Positions 23,329 through 31,493 of a stretch of DNA of 60,914 bases are shown in pieces. The notes under the pieces are model-generated. The model searched no databases and had not been told where the DNA came from. It saw nothing but the letters and a program-made list of their open reading frames with translations. The stretch spans positions 1 to 60,914 of the forward strand of contig JAGHRT010000054.1 in assembly GCA_018066245.1 (NCBI GenBank). The letters run 5' to 3'. The translations under genes and the position numbers were made by a program. Position 1 is the first letter of the stretch. Each line of letters opens with the position of its first letter. Source of the stretch: Candidatus Equimonas faecalis (GTDB taxonomy: Bacteria; Bacteroidota; Bacteroidia; Bacteroidales; Bacteroidaceae).

Positions 23329-24193
23329 AGTTTATAGGTGTGTGATGTTTGTTACTGTATATCAGGCAGGCCACGCCCAGCGCGATGAAGGGGATGCTGA
23401 GCATCTGGCCTTGGTTCAGTCCTATGAGTTCCTGCATCTGGAGCTCCCACGGTTCCTGCACCTCCTTGAATACTTCCACGAAGAGGCGGAACGTGAAAAT
23501 GCTGGTCAGGCACCAGCCGAAGTAGAAGCCCGTGCCCACTTTCTGCGGCCACTTGCGGTAGAGCCGGAAGCCCGCTGCGAAAATCAGCAGGTAGGCCACG
23601 GCCTCGTAGAGTTGTCCGGGGTGGCGCGGAAGCACGTCGCCGTTGGCGGCAAACACAAAGCCCCAATCCGTACCCGTGTATTTACCCACGATTTCCGAGT
23701 TCATGAGGTTGCCCAGCCGTATGCAGCACGCCGTTATCGGTGTGGCTATGGCTATGTTGTCCAGCACGGTGCGCAGCGTGAGCTTGGTCTTGCGGCAGTA
23801 GAGCCAGAGGGCTGTCATCAGGCCCAGCGTGCCGCCGTGCGAGGCCAGCCCAGCGTAGCCCGAAAAGTGCCACGCGCCCGCAGCGTCCTGCCGGATGGGC
23901 AGCAGCATTTCTATGGGGTGCGCGAGGAAGTAGCCGGGGGCGTAGAGCAGGCAGTGGCCCAGACGTGCGCCAACCAGGATGCCGATGAAGCAGTAGAGGA
24001 AGAGCGGGTCGAACTTCTCGTCGGCGATGCCCTGTCGGCGGTAGAGCCGTTGCACAATGAAGTAGGCGGCGCCCAGGCCCAGCACCCAGAACAGCGAGTA
24101 GTAGCGCAGGGCCACGGGTCCTATCTGCAGCGCCTCAGGGGGCTGCCATTGGATAATTAGCAAATTAGCGAATGAAGAAAATAGAAAGTCCAT
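23321..24193 (-). CDS. lgt: prolipoprotein diacylglyceryl transferase
   Basis: Inner-membrane enzyme attaching diacylglycerol to the lipobox Cys of prolipoproteins. The 290-residue protein has about seven membrane helices. The signature region reads CCIRLGNLMNSEIVGKYTGT, and the conserved RPGQLYEAVAY motif appears as HPGQLYEAVAY. FSGYAGLASHGGTLGL is the conserved His region. The five lipoproteins in this window would all be its clients. It lies 37 bases after ychF. Confidence 0.95.
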   Translation of the reverse strand: MDFLFSSFANLLIIQWQPPEALQIGPVALRYYSLFWVLGLGAAYFIVQRLYRRQGIADEKFDPLFLYCFIGILVGARLGHCLLYAPGYFLAHPIEMLLPIRQDAAGAWHFSGYAGLASHGGTLGLMTALWLYCRKTKLTLRTVLDNIAIATPITACCIRLGNLMNSEIVGKYTGTDWGFVFAANGDVLPRHPGQLYEAVAYLLIFAAGFRLYRKWPQKVGTGFYFGWCLTSIFTFRLFVEVFKEVQEPWELQMQELIGLNQGQMLSIPFIALGVACLIYSNKHHTPINYE

Positions 24194-24230
24194 TCCTGAA
24201 AGGTTCTTTTAGGAGTGCCGGCAGTGAGGC

Positions 24231-25334
24231 CTACACATTAAACCGGAAATGCATGATGTCGCCGTCCTGCACCTCGTATTCTTTACCCTCGACGTGCAAG
24301 AGGCCGGCATCGCGCACGGCCGATTCGCTGCCCAGGCGGACGTAGTCGTCGTACTTGATGACTTCGGCTCGGATAAAGCCCTTCTCGAAGTCCGTGTGTA
24401 TCACGCCCGCACATTGAGGGGCTTTCCAGCCGCGACGATACGTCCAGGCCTTCACCTCCATTTCGCCGGCGGTGATGAACGTTTCCAGTTGCAGCATCTT
24501 GTAGGCCGCCTTGATGAGGCGGTTGCAGCCGCTTTCTTGCAAGCCAATGTCTTCCAGGAACATCTGGCGCTCCTCGTAGGTCTCCAGTTCGGCAATGTCG
24601 GCCTCCGTCTGGGCGGCCAGCACCAGCACCTCGGCTCCCTCGTCGGCCACGGCCTTGCGCACCTCGTCCACATAGTGGTTGCCGGAGGCCGCGCTGGCCT
24701 CATCCACGTTGCAGACGTACAGCACGGGCTTGCTCGTCAGCAGGAAAAGGCCCTTGGCCGCCTGCTGCTCGTCCTTCGTCTCAAACACGACGCTACGGGC
24801 ATTGCGGCCTTGCAGCAGAGCCTGCTTGTAGGCCATGATAACCTCATACTCCAGTTTAGCCTGCTTGTCGCCGCCGACCATGGCCACCTTCTCCACCTTC
24901 TTCTGGCGGTTCTCCAGCGTCTCAAGGTCTTTGAGTTGCAGTTCCGTGTCAATGATTTCCTTGTCGCGCACGGGGTTCACGCTGCCATCGACGTGTACCA
25001 CGTTGCCGTCGTCGAAGCAGCGCAGCACGTGGATGATGGCATCCGTCTCACGAATGTTGCCCAGGAACTGGTTACCCAGCCCTTCGCCCTTGCTGGCCCC
25101 CTTCACGAGGCCCGCAATGTCCACAATCTCCACCGTAGTCGGCACGATGCGGCCAGGATGCACCAGCTCGGCCAGCTTGGTCAGCCGCTCGTCGGGCACG
25201 GTGATGACCCCGACGTTGGGTTCAATCGTACAGAAAGGAAAATTGGCGCTCTGCGCCTTGGCGTTGCTCAGACAGTTAAACAGGGTCGATTTGCCCACGT
25301 TGGGCAGCCCTACTATACCGCATTGTAAGCTCAT
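24231..25334 (-). CDS. ychF: YchF/OLA1 family redox-regulated ATPase
   Basis: Ribosome-associated Obg-family NTPase that prefers ATP. The 367-residue protein starts MSLQCGIVGLPNVGKSTLFN. The base-specificity motif is NVDE (VLYVCNVDEAS) rather than NKxD, the hallmark of ATP preference. A coiled-coil insertion follows (about 130-200), and the C-terminal TGS domain begins near 280. The ATG at 25334 gives the standard family length; the open frame continues upstream without similarity. A -7 element (TACCTTTG, 25395-25388) lies about 55 bases upstream. Confidence 0.95.
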   Translation of the reverse strand: MSLQCGIVGLPNVGKSTLFNCLSNAKAQSANFPFCTIEPNVGVITVPDERLTKLAELVHPGRIVPTTVEIVDIAGLVKGASKGEGLGNQFLGNIRETDAIIHVLRCFDDGNVVHVDGSVNPVRDKEIIDTELQLKDLETLENRQKKVEKVAMVGGDKQAKLEYEVIMAYKQALLQGRNARSVVFETKDEQQAAKGLFLLTSKPVLYVCNVDEASAASGNHYVDEVRKAVADEGAEVLVLAAQTEADIAELETYEERQMFLEDIGLQESGCNRLIKAAYKMLQLETFITAGEMEVKAWTYRRGWKAPQCAGVIHTDFEKGFIRAEVIKYDDYVRLGSESAVRDAGLLHVEGKEYEVQDGDIMHFRFNV

Positions 25335-25387
25335 AATAGAATATACTGGTTTTAGATGGATGTTTCTTTCCGTGGGAGTTTTCGCTG

Positions 25388-25395
25388 CAAAGGTA
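25388..25395 (-). promoter_or_regulatory. probable -7 element of ychF
   Basis: TACCTTTG on the minus strand. No TTTG is found at 19-21 bases upstream (one lies 26 bases away), so this is a partial match. The implied leader is about 50 bases. Confidence 0.45.
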
Positions 25396-25481
25396 CAAAA
25401 TAAATATAACATACGCGCACGCAAAGAGGCTCTTTTTGCTTTTTTAAGCCTCCGAAAGCGGGAAATATCCCCGCTTATTCG

Positions 25482-25489
25482 TACCTTTG
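25482..25489 (+). promoter_or_regulatory. probable -7 element of the TPR gene, almost on its ATG
   Basis: TACCTTTG ends only 5 bases before the ATG at 25495. If used, the mRNA would start at or next to the ATG and be leaderless. No -33 TTTG is seen. Confidence 0.4.
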
Positions 25490-25494
25490 CACCT

Positions 25495-26409
25495 ATGATT
25501 AGCAATATCCGCCCTCACCTCATCGCCCTTTGCCTTATCTGCGTCGCCGCCGCAGCCTCGGCGCAGACGGTCATCGACCTCCATCGCGGAGGAGCTGCCG
25601 TCCGCTCCAAAAGCATGGACGACTATGCCGTGTCCGGCCGTCCGGCCGGCGCCCTCCGCCAAGACTCCCTCGACTATGCCGACTGCCTCGCCCGCGCCTA
25701 CAGCCACCTCCATGCCGACTCGCTCGCACAGGCCCGCCAATGCTTCCTCCGCGCCCTCCAGTTGCGCCCCGAAGCCCCCGGCAACTATATCCTCCACCGC
25801 GAACTCGGAAAAATACACCTTGCCGAAGGAAAAATCCACGAATCCATCGGAGAATTTGACCACGTCCTGCGCCAATTTCCCACCGACAAAGAGGCCCGTC
25901 GCCACCGTGCCGTGTGCCATCTCGCACTCCAGCATCCGCAAGCCGCCCTCGACGACTGCCTCGCCCTCTCCCAGCAAGCCCTCGACACCGCCTCCACCGT
26001 CGAAGTCCTCTTCCTGCAAGCCGAAGCCCACCGCCAACTGCGACACTTCCCCCAAGTCGATGCCGACCTCAGCCGCATCCTTGCCCTCGCGCCCCTCAAT
26101 GCCAATGCCCGGCTCCTCCAGATACTCAATCTCGAAGCCCTCGGCCAGCCGCAGGAAGCCCGAAACCGCCTCAACCTCTACCTCGAAGGCCATCCCGCCG
26201 ATGTAGAAGCCCTCGCCGCCCGAGCCGACTTCCTCCTCCGCCACGGCTATCCCCTCCTTGCCCGCGAAGATGCCGACCTCGCCATAAAGCTTCGCCCCGA
26301 TGTCCCATCCCTCTATCTCCTCCGTGCCAAAATCTCCGATGAAATGGGCGAAAAAGCACTTTCTTCCCGCGACCGCCGCACAGCTCTGAAGCTCCAAAAT
26401 TCGCAGTAA
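25495..26409 (+). CDS. secreted tetratricopeptide-repeat protein
   Basis: A 304-residue exported protein: signal peptide MISNIRPHLIALCLICVAAA followed by SAQ, then a short linker and about six TPR units from residue 75 onward (GNYILHRELGKIHLAEGKIH, then EVLFLQAEAHRQLRHFPQVD). The ATG at 25495 is favoured because it gives an intact signal peptide; no ribosome site precedes it. TPR proteins of this type mediate protein contacts in the periplasm; the partner is unknown. Codon use is GC-rich, like the left flank. Confidence 0.78.
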   Translation: MISNIRPHLIALCLICVAAAASAQTVIDLHRGGAAVRSKSMDDYAVSGRPAGALRQDSLDYADCLARAYSHLHADSLAQARQCFLRALQLRPEAPGNYILHRELGKIHLAEGKIHESIGEFDHVLRQFPTDKEARRHRAVCHLALQHPQAALDDCLALSQQALDTASTVEVLFLQAEAHRQLRHFPQVDADLSRILALAPLNANARLLQILNLEALGQPQEARNRLNLYLEGHPADVEALAARADFLLRHGYPLLAREDADLAIKLRPDVPSLYLLRAKISDEMGEKALSSRDRRTALKLQNSQ

Positions 26410-26473
26410 TACCAGCCGGTTTCTCTTCCCCTGCACCTGACATACGCTCCCGTCCAATAGCCTTTCCCGCCCC

Positions 26474-26649
26474 CTGCGACCAGCCCTCCCTCCCCTGCAC
26501 ATTAGCACTTTCTCCCCTATACACTAGCTTTTCCTCCCCTATACACTAGTGTTCCCTCTCATATACACTAGTTTTTTCGCTCATATACACTAGTTCATCC
26601 TCTTATATGCACTAGTGTTCCCTCCTCCGTACACCGGTACGTGCTGGCG
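26474..26649. repeat. 22-bp tandem array with TATACACTAG core
   Basis: The core TATACACTAG or a variant starts at 26496 (TGCACATTAG), 26518, 26540, 26562, 26584, 26606 (TATGCACTAG) and 26628 (CGTACACCGG). Every spacing is exactly 22 bases; a weaker unit is possible at 26474. The inter-core sequence is T/C-rich (TTTTCCTCCCC type). Aligned on the T-run, it has the same frame as the B units (CGTATAGGAT) of the other loci, but a different core. Confidence 0.9.
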
Positions 26650-26768
26650 TATGCTTGAATCATCAGTCGAGTATGCTCCGTTGAAAGTCATTCCGCCCTG
26701 CATACGTCTCAAAAAAGCACTCTAAAAAATCACCAAACCCCCAATTCCTGCAAATTCGCTTGTCAAAA

Positions 26769-26800
26769 TTTGCCGTTTTGTATTTTTTTCACTAACTTTG
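26769..26800 (+). promoter_or_regulatory. promoter of the glycan locus
   Basis: TTTG (26769-26772), a 20-base spacer and TAACTTTG (26793-26800): a full Bacteroidota consensus. The next gene rightward is the Wzx flippase, giving a leader of about 380 bases. Confidence 0.82.
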
Positions 26801-27185
26801 CCCCGCATTGGTAATCTCGCGTGTGCGCATGGTTATATTGCCTTTCTCAGTTGCAGGCAAAGCCCTTTCCCGCCTTGTCCCCTTCCCCGACCTTCACGGT
26901 TTGGGATGAACCAAGACTTTTGTCCCAACAGAACCTCTGTAGAATCCAGCCAACGGCTGCACACTCCCCAAAATCCCAGCAAGTTCCTTTTTCTTAGGCA
27001 AATAAAATTGCACGCTCAGATGTAGGAGTGCAGCAAATGTACTACCATGTGACGCATTCGACGCACTCGACGCAGAAAAATACATTTTCGCACGCCAATA
27101 CGCCCTCTCCCCCTACCTTTTCCCAAAGTGGGGTAAAGTAAAGAAAATCTATATAAACTCTATACATTGGAGCATACACAGTAGA

Positions 27186-28703
27186 ATGTCAACTGCCAAT
27201 CGTGTCATAAAGAATACCGGATACCTCTATGCTAAGATGGGTATCACGATGTTCGTGTCGCTCTATACCACGCGTCTCATTCTCAACGGACTTGGTGCGA
27301 GCGACTTCGGCATCTTCAATATCGTGGGCGGTGCCATTGCTATGCTCGGCTTCCTCAATGCAGCCATGGCCAGTGCCACGCAACGCTTTATGAGCTACGC
27401 AGAGGGAGAGGGAAACAAGGAGAAGCAGAAGTATATTTTCAATATTAGCATTGTGCTGCACGCGGCAATAGCCCTTATTGTTGGTTTAGTTCTCGTAGGT
27501 GCAGGATGGTTCTTCTTCAATGGTATCCTTACAATACCAGACAACCGAGTTTTTGCTGCAGAAATAGTATATGCAAGCCTCATCGTCAGCACGATGTTCA
27601 CGGTCATGTCTGTACCCTACGATGCCGTGCTCAACGCTCACGAAAACATGAAGTATTATGCCCTTGTGGGTATATTGGAAAGTTTTCTTAAACTCGCTGT
27701 GGCTTTTGCTTGCGTTTACGCTACAAGCGATAAACTCATCGTTTATGGAGTCCTAATGGCTTGTATCCCGTTTATTACTTTGTCCATCATGCGTATTTAT
27801 TGCCATCGTCATTATGAAGAGTGTATATTGGCTCCTCGACGCTATTATTCCCAAGCGCTGATGAAGGAGATGACAGGGTTCGCGGGTTGGAATTTTTTGA
27901 CCTCGGTATCTTCTATCTTAGGTCAGTATGGATTGGGTGTTGTTGTTAATCATTTCTTTGGTGTATTACTTAATGCAGCTCAAGGAATCGCCAACCAAAT
28001 ATCAGGTATGTTAATGGCCTTTTCTAATAATATGATGAAAGCCGTTAATCCTGTTCTAGTAAAAAGCGAAGGATCGCAAGATAGAGAGCGTGTAACTTAT
28101 GTAGCGTTATTCGGTTGTAGGATTTCTTTTTTGATTATGGCGATTTTTGAAGTTCCAATGATTCTTCTTGCTCCGTATGTACTTAAAATTTGGTTAAAAA
28201 ATGTACCGGAATGGGCTGTGGTTTTCACGCAACTACAACTAACGCGTTCCTTGATAGAGCAATTATTCAGTAGCTTATTCACGTCCATCTATGCAACAGG
28301 TAAAATTAGAGAGTATGCAATAGTCAAATCATTTCTTAACATATTGCCCCTTCCTTTAACAATTTTATGCTTTGAATTAGGCTTTTCTCCTTATTGGTTA
28401 TATCTAAATTGGATACTATGTTGGGGTGTTCTTGGCGGATTTGTTGGTGTCCACTTTTCTTGGAAGGTAGCAAGAATACCTTCTGCCTGCTTTACAAAGG
28501 TGGTATTACTACCTTGTGTGTTAACTGTAATTTTATCTGTTAGTGCATATTTAATAAACTTTTTAGTAGGTAATGCCAATTACAACTTGTACTTGGGTTT
28601 ACTGACTCCTTTCTTTATTCTTAGTATAGGGTGGTTCGTCATCCTACAAAAACAAGAACGCACGATACTGAAGTCAATGTTACAAGATATTATCACAAAA
28701 TAG
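27186..28703 (+). CDS. wzx: Wzx-type lipid-linked oligosaccharide flippase
   Basis: A 505-residue membrane protein with about 12-14 helices of the MATE/oligosaccharide flippase fold (MSTANRVIKNTGYLYAKMGI; SLYTTRLILNGLGASDFGIF). It should move undecaprenyl-linked repeat units across the inner membrane for Wzy polymerisation. It is the first gene of the locus. Base composition changes inside it: the first 300 bases look like the GC-rich chromosome and the rest is AT-rich, suggesting a recombination join within the gene. Confidence 0.9.
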   Translation: MSTANRVIKNTGYLYAKMGITMFVSLYTTRLILNGLGASDFGIFNIVGGAIAMLGFLNAAMASATQRFMSYAEGEGNKEKQKYIFNISIVLHAAIALIVGLVLVGAGWFFFNGILTIPDNRVFAAEIVYASLIVSTMFTVMSVPYDAVLNAHENMKYYALVGILESFLKLAVAFACVYATSDKLIVYGVLMACIPFITLSIMRIYCHRHYEECILAPRRYYSQALMKEMTGFAGWNFLTSVSSILGQYGLGVVVNHFFGVLLNAAQGIANQISGMLMAFSNNMMKAVNPVLVKSEGSQDRERVTYVALFGCRISFLIMAIFEVPMILLAPYVLKIWLKNVPEWAVVFTQLQLTRSLIEQLFSSLFTSIYATGKIREYAIVKSFLNILPLPLTILCFELGFSPYWLYLNWILCWGVLGGFVGVHFSWKVARIPSACFTKVVLLPCVLTVILSVSAYLINFLVGNANYNLYLGLLTPFFILSIGWFVILQKQERTILKSMLQDIITK

Positions 28704-28714
28704 AAATTGTAAGA

Positions 28715-29515
28715 ATGAAACTTACACTAGTTCCCTATGCAGGTTTATGCAATCGAATGAATGCAATAATGTCTGCACTATCTTATCAAAAAAAGACAGG
28801 TATAAAGCCTACTATTTTTTGGGAAAAAACAAGTGATTGCTGTGCCTGGTTTGACGAATTGTTTGAACCAATTCCATCATTAGAGATAGGAAGGCTTAAT
28901 GATTTTTATCTTAAGCCATCGGAAAAAAGAAATCTGTATTTACCAAGTCTAATTAGAACGTTTATTTTTGATAAATCATTTCAAGGAGAAAAAATTTCAA
29001 ACGAAAACATTTTGATTAATGGGAAAAATCTCGGAAATGTATATGTATCCTCAAGCAATCGATTCTGTCCGTTATGTGAGACGGAGTGTTTAGGAAGACA
29101 CTTTGTTCCATTACAACATATACAAGAGCGTATAAATGCGATTACAAGCCAATACACTACAGACACAATCGGTGTCCATATAAGAAGAACAGACAATGTA
29201 GCAGCCATTTCTAATAGTCCGATTGAATTGTTTTTTTTTAAAATGAATGAAGCAATACGAAATAATTCTAATGTGAATTTTTTTCTTGCTACTGATGATT
29301 CACAATTAAAAAGTGAAATAAAAAGGAAATACAAGGATCGCCTTATAACTTTTGATTCTACATTGAACAGATGTAGTCGCGAAGGAATGGAGGATGCAGT
29401 AGTAGAACTTTGGGCCCTCTCTTTATGTGCGAAGATACTTGGTAGTAGTCATAGTACTTATAGTTCCTTTGCTTCAAAATTATATGGGAGGCCAATAGAA
29501 ACGATTGCACAATAG
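28715..29515 (+). CDS. fucosyltransferase-like GT-B glycosyltransferase
   Basis: A 266-residue protein starting MKLTLVPYAGLCNRMNAIMS, an N-terminal loop like the G-L-G-N-Q motif of family 11/23-type fucosyltransferases. The donor-binding signature HIRRTDN (in TIGVHIRRTDN) is the HxRRxD motif of that superfamily, and FFLATDDSQLKSEIK with LWALSLCAKILGSSHSTYSS matches its C-terminal half. GDP-fucose is the likely donor, not proven. The ATG at 28715 is 12 bases after the flippase stop; the open frame upstream overlaps the flippase and is not similar. Confidence 0.72.
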   Translation: MKLTLVPYAGLCNRMNAIMSALSYQKKTGIKPTIFWEKTSDCCAWFDELFEPIPSLEIGRLNDFYLKPSEKRNLYLPSLIRTFIFDKSFQGEKISNENILINGKNLGNVYVSSSNRFCPLCETECLGRHFVPLQHIQERINAITSQYTTDTIGVHIRRTDNVAAISNSPIELFFFKMNEAIRNNSNVNFFLATDDSQLKSEIKRKYKDRLITFDSTLNRCSREGMEDAVVELWALSLCAKILGSSHSTYSSFASKLYGRPIETIAQ

Positions 29516-29538
29516 AAAGTTATTAATGATACTGAAAA

Positions 29539-30777
29539 ATGAAATTTCTTTTTGATTTAGATGGAACGGTAACGTCTCAAGAAACTCTCCCTTGTATTTC
29601 CAAGTATTTTGGTTGTACAGAACAGATAGAAGAGCTAACTGCACGAACAATTGCAGGAAATGTTCCTTTTATTGAAAGTTTTATCCGAAGAGTCAATATT
29701 CTTGGGCAGTATTCAGTAAAGGAGACATCTGATTTGTTAGCACAGGTCCCTGTATATCCCCAATTAGCTAAGTTCATTTTAGAGCATGCCGAAGATTGTA
29801 TAATTGTAACAGGTAATCTAACTTGTTGGTGTGAAGGGATTTTTAAGAAGATAGGATGTCAGTGTTATGGTTCTATCGCAGAGTGTGAAAATGATAAAGT
29901 TGTCAAGATTAAGTCAATTCTTCGTAAGGAAACGATAGTTGACCAATATAAAGCTCTTGGTGAAACTGTCGTTTTTATTGGTGATGGAAATAATGATCTT
30001 GAGGCAATGCGGCATGCTAATATCTCAATAGCAGTAGGACTTACACATAGTCCGGCACAAAGCCTTATGTCTATTTGCGATTATGTTATCTTCAATGAGA
30101 AAGCCCTTATTAGGCAACTGAAGCAGCTCCTAGGTATTTGTAAACCTGAGAAATCTGTTGTTATCAGTTGTGCTGGCATTGGCTCTCGCCTTGGATTGGG
30201 ACTCACAAAAGCCTTGGTTCAAATAAATGGTGGTTCCTTAATTTCTTGGCAACTTAAATTATTTAAAGATGTTGAGGATGTCCGTCTTGTAATAGGTTTC
30301 CAAGGTAGCGAAATAATTGAAGAGGTGCGTAAGTATCGAGATGATATTATATTCTGCTACAACCACCATTACTTTGAAACAAAGACAGGTGCCAGTTATT
30401 ACCTTGGTGCTCGCCACGCTAATTATGAGACTATAGAATGGGATGGAGATCTTTTAGTTCATCCAGATGATGTGAAGATGCTATTGGCAACAGATGGAGA
30501 ATATATTTGTTATGGAGATATTACTTCCGAAGACTCTGTTTGTGTTCATGTCAATGAAAAAGGGGAAGTCCTTGGTTTCTCTCGTGAAAGTGGAGATTAT
30601 GAATGGACGGGGCCTGCTTGCATGAATAAGAAACATCTTATCTATAGTTCGCAGAATGTTTTTAATATGTTTGAACCCTTTTGTCCTATGAGAGGCATTA
30701 AAGTGCGGGCTTATGACATAGATACATATAACGATTATCTGCGTGTATCGGAGATAACAAAAGATTGGAGACTATGA
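29539..30777 (+). CDS. HAD phosphatase-nucleotidyltransferase fusion
   Basis: A 412-residue two-domain protein. Residues 1-195 are a SerB-like HAD enzyme: nucleophile and acid D6 and D8 in FLFDLDGT, a Thr loop (VTGN) near 90, and GDGNND at 148-153. Residues 205-412 are a LicC-like nucleotidyltransferase: AGIGSRLGLGLTKALVQING (212-231) binds nucleotide and HPDD (308-311) is a candidate metal site. The pairing suggests a phospho-compound is processed and activated as a CDP- or similar derivative. The stop overlaps the next ATG, and a LicD transferase lies two genes on. The substrate cannot be inferred from sequence alone; choline is possible, but no choline kinase or transporter is present. Confidence 0.8.
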   Translation: MKFLFDLDGTVTSQETLPCISKYFGCTEQIEELTARTIAGNVPFIESFIRRVNILGQYSVKETSDLLAQVPVYPQLAKFILEHAEDCIIVTGNLTCWCEGIFKKIGCQCYGSIAECENDKVVKIKSILRKETIVDQYKALGETVVFIGDGNNDLEAMRHANISIAVGLTHSPAQSLMSICDYVIFNEKALIRQLKQLLGICKPEKSVVISCAGIGSRLGLGLTKALVQINGGSLISWQLKLFKDVEDVRLVIGFQGSEIIEEVRKYRDDIIFCYNHHYFETKTGASYYLGARHANYETIEWDGDLLVHPDDVKMLLATDGEYICYGDITSEDSVCVHVNEKGEVLGFSRESGDYEWTGPACMNKKHLIYSSQNVFNMFEPFCPMRGIKVRAYDIDTYNDYLRVSEITKDWRL

Positions 30778-31493
30778 TAGGTGTCATAGGTGGCAATGGA
30801 GTTGCTGCCACAAATAAGCTTTGTCTGTTAGTTGAAGAGACACTGACACAAAAAGGGGCATTCCGTGATGCTCATCATCCTGAGATGCTTATATGGCAAG
30901 CCACACAAGCACCTTCACGAAGTATGTACCTTGAAGGCAGGGGGCCTTCTTGGATTGAGGATTATGTCGAGATAGGCAAAAAACTCAAAGCCTGTGGGTG
31001 TTCAGAACTTTGCATGTGCTGTAATACTGCTCATTATGCAATAGATGAACTTGAGGAAAAGATAGGAATCAAATTTATTAATCTTCTTGATCTTGTTGCT
31101 GTTCGTTGCCACAAACTCCGTGTTAAAAAAGTTGGAATGATGTGTTCTGATGGTCTCCGCAAAGTTGGACTCTATGAAAAACGATTTGCCATTTATGCTC
31201 CTGAAATAAAATTTGTTTATCCAGAAGAAACAATGCAAAAGATGGTAACAAGGGGGATTTGCAATGCAAAGAATAATATACGTTTTACAGACTCTCATCA
31301 AGAGGAGTTTCATCCCTATAATTGTTTTAATAAAGTATGCGAACATCTTCACGAAGAAAAATGTGTTGATTGCATAGTTGCAGGATGTACGGATATATGT
31401 AATGTGTATTATCCACCGAAAGATGCTCCTTATAAATATGTAGACAGCCTCCAGGTTTTAGCCAGTTATATTACGAATTCTGTTAAAATATGA
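30774..31493 (+). CDS. aspartate/glutamate racemase family protein
   Basis: A 239-residue cofactor-independent racemase-fold protein. IGVIGGNGVAATNK opens the first lobe. Both active-site Cys are present: C83 in CMCCNTAHY and C205 in IVAGCTDI, as required for two-base racemisation. It is not MurI-like in context, because it is wedged between the HAD-nucleotidyltransferase and LicD with ATGA overlaps on both sides. An in-frame TTG at 30765 is possible, but the ATG at 30774 has GGAG five bases upstream. It may supply a D-amino acid or isomerise a related acid for the glycan. Confidence 0.83.
   Translation: MIGVIGGNGVAATNKLCLLVEETLTQKGAFRDAHHPEMLIWQATQAPSRSMYLEGRGPSWIEDYVEIGKKLKACGCSELCMCCNTAHYAIDELEEKIGIKFINLLDLVAVRCHKLRVKKVGMMCSDGLRKVGLYEKRFAIYAPEIKFVYPEETMQKMVTRGICNAKNNIRFTDSHQEEFHPYNCFNKVCEHLHEEKCVDCIVAGCTDICNVYYPPKDAPYKYVDSLQVLASYITNSVKI

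Larger units (their letters stand above)
26410..27185. other. 776-bp intergenic region ahead of the glycan locus
   Basis: It holds a 22-bp-pitch array (about 26430-26649), a consensus promoter (26769-26800) and a leader of about 380 bases before the flippase ATG. In the leader I see a short hairpin (TTGGGAT / GTCCCAA, 26901-26925), three 9-base repeats of GACGCA(C/T)TC type (27051-27075) and no credible gene. There is no UpxY-type antiterminator gene. Confidence 0.6.

Noticed and set aside
26474-26649. TATACACTAG array considered as an origin of replication or DnaA-box cluster
   Set aside because: Cores do not match the DnaA box, and no dnaA, repA or parAB is nearby.
26798-27025. Small protein in the glycan-locus leader
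   Set aside because: It would need a TTG start inside the -7 element of the promoter and has no protein-like pattern.
30765-30773. TTG start for the racemase homologue
   Set aside because: The ATG nine bases later has a good ribosome site (GGAG) and the ATGA overlap typical of the neighbours.
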